Assembly: GCF_004005815.1 (NCBI RefSeq)
Contig: NZ_SACK01000001.1
Coordinates: 558,001 to 622,000 of the forward strand
Length of the DNA: 64,000 bases
Source: Mucilaginibacter limnophilus
Lineage (GTDB): Bacteria; Bacteroidota; Bacteroidia; Sphingobacteriales; Sphingobacteriaceae
Direction: 5' to 3'
The first letter of the stretch is position 1; each line of letters begins with the position of its first letter. The notes below the pieces were generated by a model. That model was not told where the DNA came from and did not search any database. It was given only the letters and a program-made list of their open reading frames with translations. The translations under genes were made by a program, and so were the position numbers. Below are positions 17,967 through 27,341 of this stretch, one piece after another.

Positions 17967-18986
17967 ATGAGTACCGACTTATTTAACGAAATAAGAGTTC
18001 TGGAAGACGTTAATTCCCTTTCGAAGCATGAAAAGCTGGTTCAGGGTGTAATTAACGCGATTGATCAAAAGATGATATCAAGGGGCGATATGCTGCCTTC
18101 GGTAAACCAAATGATCAAAGAGTTTAACTATGCGCGTGAAACTATTGTTAAAGCATACAAAGATCTGATTACACGGGGTATAATTGAATCGAAAAACCGC
18201 CGAGGGTATTTTGTTTCTACTGATGATACCGGTCAGCATCTTAAGGTTTGCTTATTATTATTTGCTTTCGATACTTTTCAGGAAACGTTCTATCAAAGTT
18301 TCAGAAATCATTTGGGGGAGAATGTACACCTCGACATTTTCTTTCATCACAATAACCCGCAAATATTTGAAACCATTGTTAAAAGCATAAAGGGTAAATA
18401 CGGCATGTATGTAGTTGCGCCAATTCCTCAGCCCGAGTCGGTTGAATTGCTGGAAGAATTGCCGATGAACAAATTTTTAATGGTTGACAGGTTTATAAAA
18501 TTGAAAGAGCCTCATTCTTACATTGTACAAGAATTTGAAAATTCTTCATACGACGCGTTTGCCGCTTTAGCCGACCGGATAAAAGAGTTTGACGAGTTTA
18601 TATTCTATTTCAAGCCATCTTCTGCCGAGCCTGATGAGGTATTGAAGTCGTTCAAAACGTTTGTTAAGGACTATAAGGTAAAAGGAGTACTTAAGAATAA
18701 ATATGAGCCCGGAAGTATTGAACCTGGCAAAGTTTATTTTACAATACACAATCTTGAATTATGGCAAATGCTGAAAGATACCAGGAGCAAGGGTTTAATT
18801 TTGGGTAAAGACCTGGGTATTTTATCGCATAACGATGATAACGTTAAAGAGATAATTTTTGATGGCATTACAACTTTTTCTATTGATTTTGCTGAAATGG
18901 GAAATAAAGCCGCCGAGTTTGTGCTTACCAAAACCCCTGTAAAGCATGTGATGAAAACCGAACTTTTCCGTAGAAATTCTCTTTAA
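17967..18986 (+). CDS. AraR-like GntR-family regulator with periplasmic-binding-protein-type sensor
   Basis: 339 residues. Winged helix of the GntR type at about 18-88 (Leu-Pro-Ser-Val-Asn-Gln then Tyr-Ala-Arg-Glu-Thr-Ile-Val-Lys-Ala-Tyr), joined to a LacI/GalR-like sugar-binding domain (about 95-335). This is the architecture of AraR, a sugar-relieved repressor. It lies between a PUL hydrolase and a sugar symporter, and a shared 13-base motif stands before the hydrolase and susC genes. Both facts suggest local repression relieved by a released sugar. The ligand is not known. Confidence 0.85.
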   Translation: MSTDLFNEIRVLEDVNSLSKHEKLVQGVINAIDQKMISRGDMLPSVNQMIKEFNYARETIVKAYKDLITRGIIESKNRRGYFVSTDDTGQHLKVCLLLFAFDTFQETFYQSFRNHLGENVHLDIFFHHNNPQIFETIVKSIKGKYGMYVVAPIPQPESVELLEELPMNKFLMVDRFIKLKEPHSYIVQEFENSSYDAFAALADRIKEFDEFIFYFKPSSAEPDEVLKSFKTFVKDYKVKGVLKNKYEPGSIEPGKVYFTIHNLELWQMLKDTRSKGLILGKDLGILSHNDDNVKEIIFDGITTFSIDFAEMGNKAAEFVLTKTPVKHVMKTELFRRNSL

Positions 18987-20588
18987 GTGAACCCGACTGT
19001 TGTTTTAAGCTTTCTGCTTTTTACTTTTCTGGCTGCTTTAATATCGTTTGTTAAATCATCGGGAAGCCGTAAGGCTACCACCACCGATTTCTTTTTTGCT
19101 AACCGCACAAACGGATGGCTCATTATCGGCGCGTCATTGTTTTTTAGTAACATTAGTTCGAACCAGTTTATTGGCGAAAATGAGTCGGTTTACATCAACA
19201 ACATGTCGGTAATAGGATGGGGCGTTACATCGGTAGTGGCAATGCTTATTGTTTCCGAATACTTTATACCGATATACATGAAAGCCGGCGTTATGACCAC
19301 GCCCGACTTTCTGGAAAAAAGGTATGATAAAAGTACCAAGCTGTTAGTTTCGGTTGTATTTCTTTTCAGTTACATAATTAACCTGTTGCCTGCAGTGCTT
19401 TACGGTGGCGCGGTAGCTTTCAGCAGTATGTTTAATATTCCTTCGTTTTTAGGGATCAGTTACTGGCAAAGCATCTGGTTACTGGTATTTATAATTGGAA
19501 TAATTGGAGGTATTTATTCAATTGTTGGTGGCTTTAAGGCGATCACTATTTCGGATACCGTACTAAGTATCTGTATGTTTATGCTGGCGCTTATCATTCC
19601 ATATTTTGGACTGAGGTACTTAGGTGATGGAAGCGTTGAAATGGGATTCCAAAAAATACTCTCTTCTAAAACCGAACATCTGAACGCAATAGGCTCTGAA
19701 ACGGATGCAGTTCCTTTCAGTACACTTTTTACCGGGATGCTTATAGTTAACCTGTACTACTGGGGAATGGAGCAATACATTATTCAGCAGGCCATTGCAG
19801 GCAGAAGTTTAAAGGATAGCCAAAAGGGTATTGCCTTAGCCTGTTTCGCAAAGTTGCTTTGCCCGTTACTAATCAATATCCCGGGATTAATTGCTGTACA
19901 CATGTATCCATCGTTAACCAACACAGCCGAGGTTTTTCCAACGTTGGTAAAAGATGTATTGCCCGGATTTTTGGTCGGGTTAACAGCGTCGGTTTTATTA
20001 GGTGCAGCCATAACTACATATAACGCCGGCCTTAACAGCAGCAGTACATTGTTTGTATTAAACTTGTACAAGCCTTACCTTGAAAAAAAGAAAAAAGGTG
20101 ACGTGTCAGAAAGGCAATTGTTGAGGGCCGGGAAGATCTTTCAAATTTGCATATCATTATTTGCTGTATTTTTTGCGCCCTTTATCATTTTTGCTCAGCA
20201 TGGTTTTTATAATTACTTACAGAAGGTAGGAGTGCTATTTACCATTCCAATTTTCACCATTATTTTTCTTGGATTTATAACAAAAAGATTGCCCGCTATC
20301 GCAGCTAAAGTAGGTTTGGTGTTTTTCATAGTATGTTACCTGGCCTCTCAGCTATTAATGAATCTGAAACTTCACTTTTTGCATGTTATTGCTATCGTAT
20401 TTGTTATAACAAGCGTCCTTATGCTATTAATAGGGCGGCTATATCCACAACCGCAGCCTTATGTTTTGCAATTAGACAATAAGGTTGATATCAGTCCTTG
20501 GAAAAACAGGCATTATATCAGCATGCTATTATTAATTATAATGGTTATAATCTACCTGGTATTTTCTCCTGTAATGCTTGCCGGCTAA
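18987..20588 (+). CDS. Sodium:solute symporter (SSS family, SGLT-like)
   Basis: 533 residues with about 13-14 hydrophobic helices. It starts at a GTG that directly follows the stop codon of the regulator gene. Near the N-terminus, Asp-Phe-Phe-Phe-Ala then Trp-Leu-Ile-Ile-Gly-Ala-Ser-Leu-Phe-Phe-Ser-Asn-Ile-Ser-Ser-Asn is the usual SSS/SGLT signature. It should import a monosaccharide (galactose, fucose or similar) freed in the periplasm by the PUL enzymes, using the sodium gradient. Tight coupling to the regulator suggests one transcript with it. Confidence 0.88.
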   Translation: MNPTVVLSFLLFTFLAALISFVKSSGSRKATTTDFFFANRTNGWLIIGASLFFSNISSNQFIGENESVYINNMSVIGWGVTSVVAMLIVSEYFIPIYMKAGVMTTPDFLEKRYDKSTKLLVSVVFLFSYIINLLPAVLYGGAVAFSSMFNIPSFLGISYWQSIWLLVFIIGIIGGIYSIVGGFKAITISDTVLSICMFMLALIIPYFGLRYLGDGSVEMGFQKILSSKTEHLNAIGSETDAVPFSTLFTGMLIVNLYYWGMEQYIIQQAIAGRSLKDSQKGIALACFAKLLCPLLINIPGLIAVHMYPSLTNTAEVFPTLVKDVLPGFLVGLTASVLLGAAITTYNAGLNSSSTLFVLNLYKPYLEKKKKGDVSERQLLRAGKIFQICISLFAVFFAPFIIFAQHGFYNYLQKVGVLFTIPIFTIIFLGFITKRLPAIAAKVGLVFFIVCYLASQLLMNLKLHFLHVIAIVFVITSVLMLLIGRLYPQPQPYVLQLDNKVDISPWKNRHYISMLLLIIMVIIYLVFSPVMLAG

Positions 20589-20655
20589 ATTTCAAGCATC
20601 GTTTAAAACAAGCCTTAAAACCTAACAACCTTTTAATCAGATTTTATAACAAAAA

Positions 20656-20704
20656 TTTGGAATAATAATTTTATTCCGTACAATTGTAGTATAGAATAGT
20701 ATAG
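20656..20704 (+). promoter_or_regulatory. susC promoter with overlapping operator
   Basis: TTTG at 20656-20659 and TACAATTG at 20679-20686 fit a Bacteroidetes -33/-7 pair (TTTG, 19 bases, TAnnTTTG with one mismatch). GTACAA (20678-20683) and the 13-mer TAGAATAGTATAG (20692-20704) are shared with the site before the first PUL gene. An extra AGTATAG copy lies at 20688-20694, 10 bases (one helix turn) from the next. This places the operator over the start of transcription. Confidence 0.55.
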
Positions 20705-20830
20705 ATTATAATTGAATTAAGTATGAGGAAATTTTACTAACCACTTCTAAACGCCACTCATTGCAGTAGTTCACCGTAATGCTTATAAACCTTTTAAAAC
20801 CAAGTATAACTGACTCTCGACATAGGGTCA

Positions 20831-20852
20831 GGTAATCTTTTATGTGATTACC
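20831..20852 (+). promoter_or_regulatory. Hairpin in the susC leader
   Basis: GGTAATC-N8-GATTACC is a perfect 7-bp inverted repeat in the long untranslated leader, 31 bases before the susC ATG. It has no T-run, so it is not a terminator; a role in mRNA stability or translation is possible. Confidence 0.4.
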
Positions 20853-20883
20853 GATTTCGTATTAGCCATTATGAACCAATTTT

Positions 20884-23800
20884 ATGAATCAAAATTTCAA
20901 ATTGAAAACCTTTCCAATTGAAAGAAAACCACACGATCCAAAAAAAGCATTTTTTTGGATTGCTGTTTTGCTGTTAGGTTTGCTTGCACCGGCGGCCAAC
21001 GCGCAAGTCCCGAAAATTACTGTTACCGGAACTGTAACTGATTCGGTAGGCGAGAAACTTATTGGTGTAAACATCGCTGTTGAAAATAAGTCGGGAGTAG
21101 GCACAACTACTGATGTAAACGGCAAGTTTGTATTAGATGTTGAAGAGGGCTCGGTACTGCGTATCACTTACGTTGGCTTTACAGATCAACGCATTACTGT
21201 TAACGCCAACAACCGTACATTGAACATTGTGCTTCATGCAGCCGGAAAACTTGAAGAAGTTGTGGTTGTGGCCTACGGCCGTAAACAAACACGCGAAGCT
21301 ATTGTAGGCTCGGTATCATCTGTTAAACCGTCTGACCTTAAAATTCCGGCGAGTAATTTAACTAATGCGTTAGCGGGTAAAGTTGCGGGTGTAATCGCTT
21401 TTCAACCAAGCGGCCAGCCGGGTGTTGATAACGCTAACTTTTTTATTCGCGGTGTAACCACTTTTGGTTACAGGCGCGAGCCGCTTATTTTGGTTGATAA
21501 CGTAGAAGTAAGTACCAATGATTTTGCCAGGCTGCAGGTGGATGACATTGAAAGTTTTTCAATACTGAAAGACGCCAGCGCAGTGGCTTTATATGGTGCG
21601 CGTGGTGGTAACGGTGTTATTATTGTTAAAACCAAAGAGGGTAAGATAGGCAAGGCGCAAATTGCCGTACGGCTTGAAACAGCTTCGTCAGAGTCCGGCA
21701 AGAACTTGGAATTTGCTGATCCTATAACCTATATGCGGCTATTTAATGAGGCAACCGTTACCAGGTATTCAGGAAGAGACCGCCCTTATACAGATAATGA
21801 TATTTTAAATACACAAGCTACAATAAACGGTGCCCCTGGAAGTAATCCTTATGTATATCCGGCTGTCGACTGGATGGGCTTGTTGTTTAAAAGTAGAACC
21901 AGTACCCAACGCGCTAATATAAATGTTAGCGGAGGTAGTGGTGCGGCGCGTTATTATGTAGCGGGTTCATTTTCTAATGATAATGGTTTGCTGCGCTCAG
22001 ATATTCGGAATAATAATAACAACAACGTTAATTTTAAAAATTACCAGTTACGTACCAACGTAAATATCAACCTTACCAAAAATACCGAACTGGTGGTTAG
22101 GTTATCAGGTAACTTTAACGAATACAATGGTCCGCAAACCAATGATGCGTCTTTTGCAACCGATTTGTATAACCTGGTTACACATACAAGCCCGGTTGAT
22201 TTCCCTGCTTATTATGAGCCCGATGTGGCCAATTTACAAACCAAGCATGTTTTGTTTGGTAACGTAGCAAAACCAAATACTAAACTCACTGAGTTTGTAA
22301 ACCCATATGCTGCTTTATTAAAAGGTCATAAAAACTTTTCAGAGTCAAAAATGCTTGCCCAGTTTGAACTAAACCAGGGACTTGAATTTTTGACCAAAGG
22401 GTTGAATGCGCATGCGATTTTCAGTACCAATCGTTACGCGCGCTTCGAATCAAAGATGGAGTATTTGCCTTATTATTATGAAGTAGAATCCTACGACAGG
22501 CTGTCAAATACTTATACACTCGATTGGATAAATGATCAACCTAAACAGGCCCAAGAATATTTGAACTATACAGCAGGCGATGATAATTTAAATACTTTTT
22601 ACTATGGCCAGGCTTCAATAGACTATAACCGCGATTTTGGTAATCATAATATAAGTAGCGCGCTTATTGGTACCATGCAGCAAACTGTTTATGCTAATGC
22701 AAGTGCCTTAATCAACGCTTTGCCATTCCGTAACCTTACCCTTGCAGGTAGGGCTACTTATTCTTATAAAAGGAAATATTACCTTGAGTTTAACTTTGGT
22801 TATAATGGCTCTGAGCGTTTTTCGGAAAACCACCGCTTCGGTTTCTTTCCAACAATTGGGGGCTCATGGATCATTTCAGACGAGAAGTTCTGGGGTAACC
22901 TTTCAAGTGTGCTTGAACGCGTAAAATTGAGGGCCAGCTATGGCCTTGCAGGTAACGATGCTATAAGCGACAGGCGCTTTTATTACCTTTCTGACGTAAA
23001 CCTTAACGGGGGTAACCCTGCTGTATTTGGTACTAACAACGGTTACTCTCTTAATGGTGTTAGTATTAATAACTACGAAAACAGGAATGTTACATGGGAG
23101 CTTTCAAGGCAGACAAACCTTGGCCTCGAAATAAGTTTTCTTAAAGACTTTAAGCTGATTGCCGAGGTTTATAAAAATGATAAGTCGGACATCCTTCAGG
23201 CCAGGTCTGATATCCCGTCTACCATGGGTCTTGAAGCGGCTATATCAGCAAACATAGGTAAGGTATCATCAAAAGGTTTTGAACTTTCGCTTGACGGCAG
23301 GCGTGACCTTGGAAATACCTTGTGGATAGGTGCGTTAGGGAATTTTACCTATGCACAAAACAAATTTACGCAGTATGAAGAGCCTGAATATAAAGAATCA
23401 TACAGATATCATGTAGGTCAGCCTGTAAACCACCTTTACGGATACGTTGCCGAGAGGTTATTTGTTGATGACGAAGAAGCCAGAAATTCACCTCAGCAGA
23501 TATTCAGCGGTAACGGCATTGCGCCTATGGGTGGTGATATAAAATACCGCGACCTTAATAATGATGGTATAATTAATGGCGATGATCAAACCTACATAGG
23601 CAACCCATCAATACCGCAGATTGTATATGGTTTTGGCGTGTCATCAGGTTTTAAAAACTTCGACCTTTCTGCTTTCTTCCAGGGGCAGGCAAAAGTTTCA
23701 TTCCTGATTGATGCGGCACGTACAAGTCCGTTTATTAAAAGTCCTGATGATTACTTTAATACCGGCAATACACAACTGTTACAGGCGTATGCAGATGATC

Positions 23801-24123
23801 ACTGGTCAGAAGATAACCAAAACCTTTACGCGTTGTATCCGCGCCTTGGCCCGGATGGTGCTGTAATTGAAAATAACAGGCAAGCCAGCACCTGGTGGCT
23901 GCGCGACGGAAGCTTCCTGAGATTGAAATCACTTCAGGTTGGTTATACGCTGCCAAGAAACTTATCTGCAAAATTAAAACTGAAAACTTTAAGGATATAC
24001 TTCAATGGCCTGAACCTGGTTACCTGGAGCCCTTTCAAAATGTGGGATCCTGAACTTGGTGGAAATGGCTTCGCATATCCAATTCAAAAGGTTTATAACC
24101 TCGGCCTCGACATTAAGTTGTAA
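20884..24123 (+). CDS. susC: SusC/RagA-family TonB-dependent outer membrane receptor
   Basis: 1079 residues. Signal peptide to about residue 41 (Ala-Asn-Ala-Gln), a carboxypeptidase-regulatory-like beta-sandwich (about 45-120, Gly-Thr-Val-Thr-Asp-Ser), a TonB-box-like Glu-Glu-Val-Val-Val-Val-Ala-Tyr-Gly, a plug domain with the SusC-specific Gly-Ala-Arg-Gly-Gly-Asn-Gly-Val-Ile, and a C-terminal 22-strand barrel. It imports oligosaccharides over the outer membrane with the SusD lipoprotein encoded 20 bases downstream. Direct evidence for the glycan is absent; the neighbouring enzymes point to galactose/fucose-decorated material. Confidence 0.95.
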   Translation: MNQNFKLKTFPIERKPHDPKKAFFWIAVLLLGLLAPAANAQVPKITVTGTVTDSVGEKLIGVNIAVENKSGVGTTTDVNGKFVLDVEEGSVLRITYVGFTDQRITVNANNRTLNIVLHAAGKLEEVVVVAYGRKQTREAIVGSVSSVKPSDLKIPASNLTNALAGKVAGVIAFQPSGQPGVDNANFFIRGVTTFGYRREPLILVDNVEVSTNDFARLQVDDIESFSILKDASAVALYGARGGNGVIIVKTKEGKIGKAQIAVRLETASSESGKNLEFADPITYMRLFNEATVTRYSGRDRPYTDNDILNTQATINGAPGSNPYVYPAVDWMGLLFKSRTSTQRANINVSGGSGAARYYVAGSFSNDNGLLRSDIRNNNNNNVNFKNYQLRTNVNINLTKNTELVVRLSGNFNEYNGPQTNDASFATDLYNLVTHTSPVDFPAYYEPDVANLQTKHVLFGNVAKPNTKLTEFVNPYAALLKGHKNFSESKMLAQFELNQGLEFLTKGLNAHAIFSTNRYARFESKMEYLPYYYEVESYDRLSNTYTLDWINDQPKQAQEYLNYTAGDDNLNTFYYGQASIDYNRDFGNHNISSALIGTMQQTVYANASALINALPFRNLTLAGRATYSYKRKYYLEFNFGYNGSERFSENHRFGFFPTIGGSWIISDEKFWGNLSSVLERVKLRASYGLAGNDAISDRRFYYLSDVNLNGGNPAVFGTNNGYSLNGVSINNYENRNVTWELSRQTNLGLEISFLKDFKLIAEVYKNDKSDILQARSDIPSTMGLEAAISANIGKVSSKGFELSLDGRRDLGNTLWIGALGNFTYAQNKFTQYEEPEYKESYRYHVGQPVNHLYGYVAERLFVDDEEARNSPQQIFSGNGIAPMGGDIKYRDLNNDGIINGDDQTYIGNPSIPQIVYGFGVSSGFKNFDLSAFFQGQAKVSFLIDAARTSPFIKSPDDYFNTGNTQLLQAYADDHWSEDNQNLYALYPRLGPDGAVIENNRQASTWWLRDGSFLRLKSLQVGYTLPRNLSAKLKLKTLRIYFNGLNLVTWSPFKMWDPELGGNGFAYPIQKVYNLGLDIKL

Positions 24124-24143
24124 ACTAAGTAAACCGAACGAAA

Positions 24144-26072
24144 ATGAGATTATCAAAATATTTACTTGTACTTGCAATTGCCGCTACAAGTGTATCCTGT
24201 AAAAAATATCTTGATGTTACCCCTGACAACGTGGGTACCATTGATTATGCTTTCAGAAACAGGAACGAAACTGAAAACTACCTGTTTAGCTGCTATGCTA
24301 CGCTGCAGCAGTTTCAATACCCGCAATACAATGCAGGTTTTGTTACTTCGGGCGAAATAATATTTCCGGAACTTTTGGCCAGGGAAAAAACAGGTGTTGA
24401 CCCTGTTGGACTGCGCCTGATGTACGGCAAACAAACAACCAGCGAACCGGTGATGAATTTTTGGGATGGTGAAAATGGCGGCCAAGCTATTTTTAAAGCC
24501 ATCAGAAGGTGTAATACAATGCTTGAAAACATTGATAAGCCTTTTGATTTAACTGAAACCGAAAAAACACGCTGGATAGCCGAGACAAAATTTCTAAAGG
24601 CTTACTATCATTATTATTTGTTCAGGTTATACGGACCAATACCTATAATCGATAAAAACCTGCCTATTACCAGCAGTACCGAAGAAGTTAGGGTAAAAAG
24701 GGCGCCGGTAGATTCGGTTGTAAATTACATGGTAAGGTTGCTTGATGAAGCCATACCCGGCCTGCCTGTAGTAATACAAGATGAAAACCGTGAGCTTGGA
24801 CGTATCACACGGCTTATTGCCATGTCGGTAAAAGCCGAGTTACTGGCTACAGCTGCAAGCCCGTTATTCAACGGTAATCCTGATTATGCATCGTTTAAAA
24901 ATAAGGATGGAGAACAATTGTTCAACTCCCAATATGATGCTACCAAATGGGACAAGGCGGCGCAGGCATGTATTGATGCCATTACGCTAAGTGAAGCAAA
25001 CGGACGCAGATTACATGAGTTCATCGCGCCGGGGAACATTCCGCAAAACTTACCGCAGGAGCTAAGGCGCGTACTTACCATACAAACAGCTATTACCGAA
25101 AAGTGGGAGCTTAATAACGAATTCATCTGGGCGCTTAATCCAACCTTCGGTTTTGGCAAACAGGAATACGCTATGCCGCGGATAACTTTGGCTTCTACAA
25201 AAAACCTTATTGCACAGGGCACCTTTGCGGTTCCTATTGCCCAGCAGGAACTGTTTTATACCAAAAACGGCGTACCTATCAACGAAGATAAAACCTGGGA
25301 TTACGCAAACCGCTATACCCTAAGAACAGGTGATGAAGCGCATAAATACTACATACATAACGGTTATACAACCGTAAAGGGCCACTTTGACCGTGAAACA
25401 AGATTCTATGCAGACGTAGCGTTTGACGGCGGGGTGTGGTATGGCAACGGAACCAGCGGCCTTAATAATCCTGAGGATCCATTGTACGTACAGGCCAGAG
25501 GTTCTGATTCATATGCCGGTCCTAAAGACGATAGTAAAACCAACATTACAGGATACTGGCCTAAAAAGCTGGTTAACTACCTTACTGAATATAATCAGGA
25601 AATGACCTGGGTTGATTACCGCATGCCTTTAATACGTTTGGCCAGTATGTATTTGCTGTATGCCGAGTGTTTAAACGAGCAGGGAAAATCATATACCGAG
25701 GTTGTGCCATGGATTGATAAAGTAAGGGCACGTGCCGGATTACCGGGGGTGGTTGAGGCCTGGCAAATCTATTCAAATAACCCGTCGAAGTTTGCTAATC
25801 AAAGCGGATTACGTGATATTATTCATCACGAACGCCGTATTGAACTAGCATTTGAAGCGCAGGCAGGATGGGATTTAAGGAGATGGAAAGAACTTCAGGG
25901 CGTAATGGGAAATGCAATGCAGGGATGGAATATTTTTGAATCTGATCCGCAAAAATACTACCGTCCGGCAAACATATTTATCCCGGTATTCAATCTGCGT
26001 AATTATTTGTGGCCGCTAAAAGACAGAACCCTATTAGCCAACCCAAATCTTGTACAAAGCCCGCTGTGGTAA
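24144..26072 (+). CDS. susD: SusD/RagB-family surface glycan-binding lipoprotein
   Basis: 642 residues with a lipobox (Ser-Val-Ser-Cys, Cys19) then Lys-Lys-Tyr-Leu-Asp-Val, the usual SusD opening. TPR-like helices fill the N-terminal half, and the C-terminal Ile-Ile-His-His-Glu-Arg-Arg-Ile-Glu-Leu-Ala-Phe-Glu with Trp-Asp-Leu-Arg-Arg-Trp-Lys is the SusD signature. It acts as the lid of the SusC channel. Co-transcribed with the receptor. Confidence 0.95.
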   Translation: MRLSKYLLVLAIAATSVSCKKYLDVTPDNVGTIDYAFRNRNETENYLFSCYATLQQFQYPQYNAGFVTSGEIIFPELLAREKTGVDPVGLRLMYGKQTTSEPVMNFWDGENGGQAIFKAIRRCNTMLENIDKPFDLTETEKTRWIAETKFLKAYYHYYLFRLYGPIPIIDKNLPITSSTEEVRVKRAPVDSVVNYMVRLLDEAIPGLPVVIQDENRELGRITRLIAMSVKAELLATAASPLFNGNPDYASFKNKDGEQLFNSQYDATKWDKAAQACIDAITLSEANGRRLHEFIAPGNIPQNLPQELRRVLTIQTAITEKWELNNEFIWALNPTFGFGKQEYAMPRITLASTKNLIAQGTFAVPIAQQELFYTKNGVPINEDKTWDYANRYTLRTGDEAHKYYIHNGYTTVKGHFDRETRFYADVAFDGGVWYGNGTSGLNNPEDPLYVQARGSDSYAGPKDDSKTNITGYWPKKLVNYLTEYNQEMTWVDYRMPLIRLASMYLLYAECLNEQGKSYTEVVPWIDKVRARAGLPGVVEAWQIYSNNPSKFANQSGLRDIIHHERRIELAFEAQAGWDLRRWKELQGVMGNAMQGWNIFESDPQKYYRPANIFIPVFNLRNYLWPLKDRTLLANPNLVQSPLW

Positions 26073-26096
26073 GCATAAATAATTAAATAGTTAATT

Positions 26097-27320
26097 ATGA
26101 AAAAAATTAAATACGCTAAGTTAACACTGCTGATAGCATTGTTAATGATGACGATAATATCCTGTAAAGAAAACAAAGGGTATAATGAACCTATTTCGGG
26201 TGATAAAACCAAGCCCGGAGTAGTTACCAATGTTAAGGTTGATGATTTTAACGGCGGATCATACATCACTTACGATCTTCCAAATTCAGAAAACATTCTT
26301 TACGTGTTAGCCAAGTACAAAATAAATGATAATGTATCAAGGGAAACCAAGGCATCCTATTATAAAGATACCATTACAGTGGAAGGATTTGCGGCATCAA
26401 AAGAGTATAGTGTAACACTTTATACGGTTACCCGCGCCAACGTGATGTCTGACCCGGTTGAGGTAATCGTGCACCCAAAAACACCTGTTTACCAATTGGT
26501 AAAACCCACTGTTGCAATTTCTGAAGATTTTGGCGGTATCAATGTACAGGGATTAAATCCGCTTAAAAAAGAAATCGGTTTAATTTTGCTTGCATATGAT
26601 AATTCAACCAACAGGATGGAAGTACAGGACCAGTTCTTTACAAAGGCTGACACTATCAACTATTCGGTTCGTGGCTTTGCCAATGCCAGCAGGGATTTCG
26701 GAATATATGTTACCGACAGGTGGGGCAATATTTCTGATACCATAAAGAATACCCTAACGCCTTTGTATGAAGAAATGGCCGACAAAGGTAAATTCAGCGT
26801 TTATAACTTAAACTCGGATACGCCTATTGGCTTTGGCTGGGTACTACCAAATTTATGGAACGGGAATACAGGTGGCGATGGATGGCACACCGCCTCAGGT
26901 AACAGGCCGCCCTATATTTGTACATTTGGTATAGGTAAAACCTATAAACTAAGCCGTTTTATAATATGGGAAAGAACCGGCCAGTACACTTATGGCTTGG
27001 GTAACCCAAAAGATTTCTCATTGTGGGGATCAAACGCTGCACATCCGGGCGATGCTGTTCTTCCATTACTGGCACCTGAGGGAACTGTAATAGGTGATTG
27101 GGTAAATATGGGTAACTATCACTTTCCTGATCCGCCGTCAGGTAATCCACCGGGATCAACCACCGCGGCCGACGAAGCGTTTGTAAATGCAGGTGTTAAT
27201 TTTAACGTGCCGTTTAATGCACCTTCTGTACAGTTTTTACGCATTTCGGTACAAACCACCTGGGGTAATTCAGACGCTGCACACATTATTGAAATGTCTG
27301 TTTATGGCAGGCCAGAATAA
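26097..27320 (+). CDS. Surface lipoprotein of the DUF4959/DUF5126/DUF5000 type
   Basis: 407 residues with a lipobox (Ile-Ile-Ser-Cys, about residue 22). Two Fn3-like beta domains (about 40-125 and 130-220) are followed by a C-terminal jelly-roll (about 235-407) that resembles F5/8-type or DUF5000 carbohydrate-binding modules. Such lipoproteins follow SusD in many PULs and probably help capture glycan at the cell surface. The domain names come from family pattern memory and should be treated as likely, not proven. Confidence 0.7.
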   Translation: MKKIKYAKLTLLIALLMMTIISCKENKGYNEPISGDKTKPGVVTNVKVDDFNGGSYITYDLPNSENILYVLAKYKINDNVSRETKASYYKDTITVEGFAASKEYSVTLYTVTRANVMSDPVEVIVHPKTPVYQLVKPTVAISEDFGGINVQGLNPLKKEIGLILLAYDNSTNRMEVQDQFFTKADTINYSVRGFANASRDFGIYVTDRWGNISDTIKNTLTPLYEEMADKGKFSVYNLNSDTPIGFGWVLPNLWNGNTGGDGWHTASGNRPPYICTFGIGKTYKLSRFIIWERTGQYTYGLGNPKDFSLWGSNAAHPGDAVLPLLAPEGTVIGDWVNMGNYHFPDPPSGNPPGSTTAADEAFVNAGVNFNVPFNAPSVQFLRISVQTTWGNSDAAHIIEMSVYGRPE

Positions 27321-27341
27321 TTCATCCTTAATAGTTTGAAC

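Noticed and set aside
20810..20831. CTGAC...GTCAG in the susC leader as another FixK-like site
   Set aside because: The half-sites are about 12 bases apart rather than 4, so they cannot fit a Crp/Fnr dimer.
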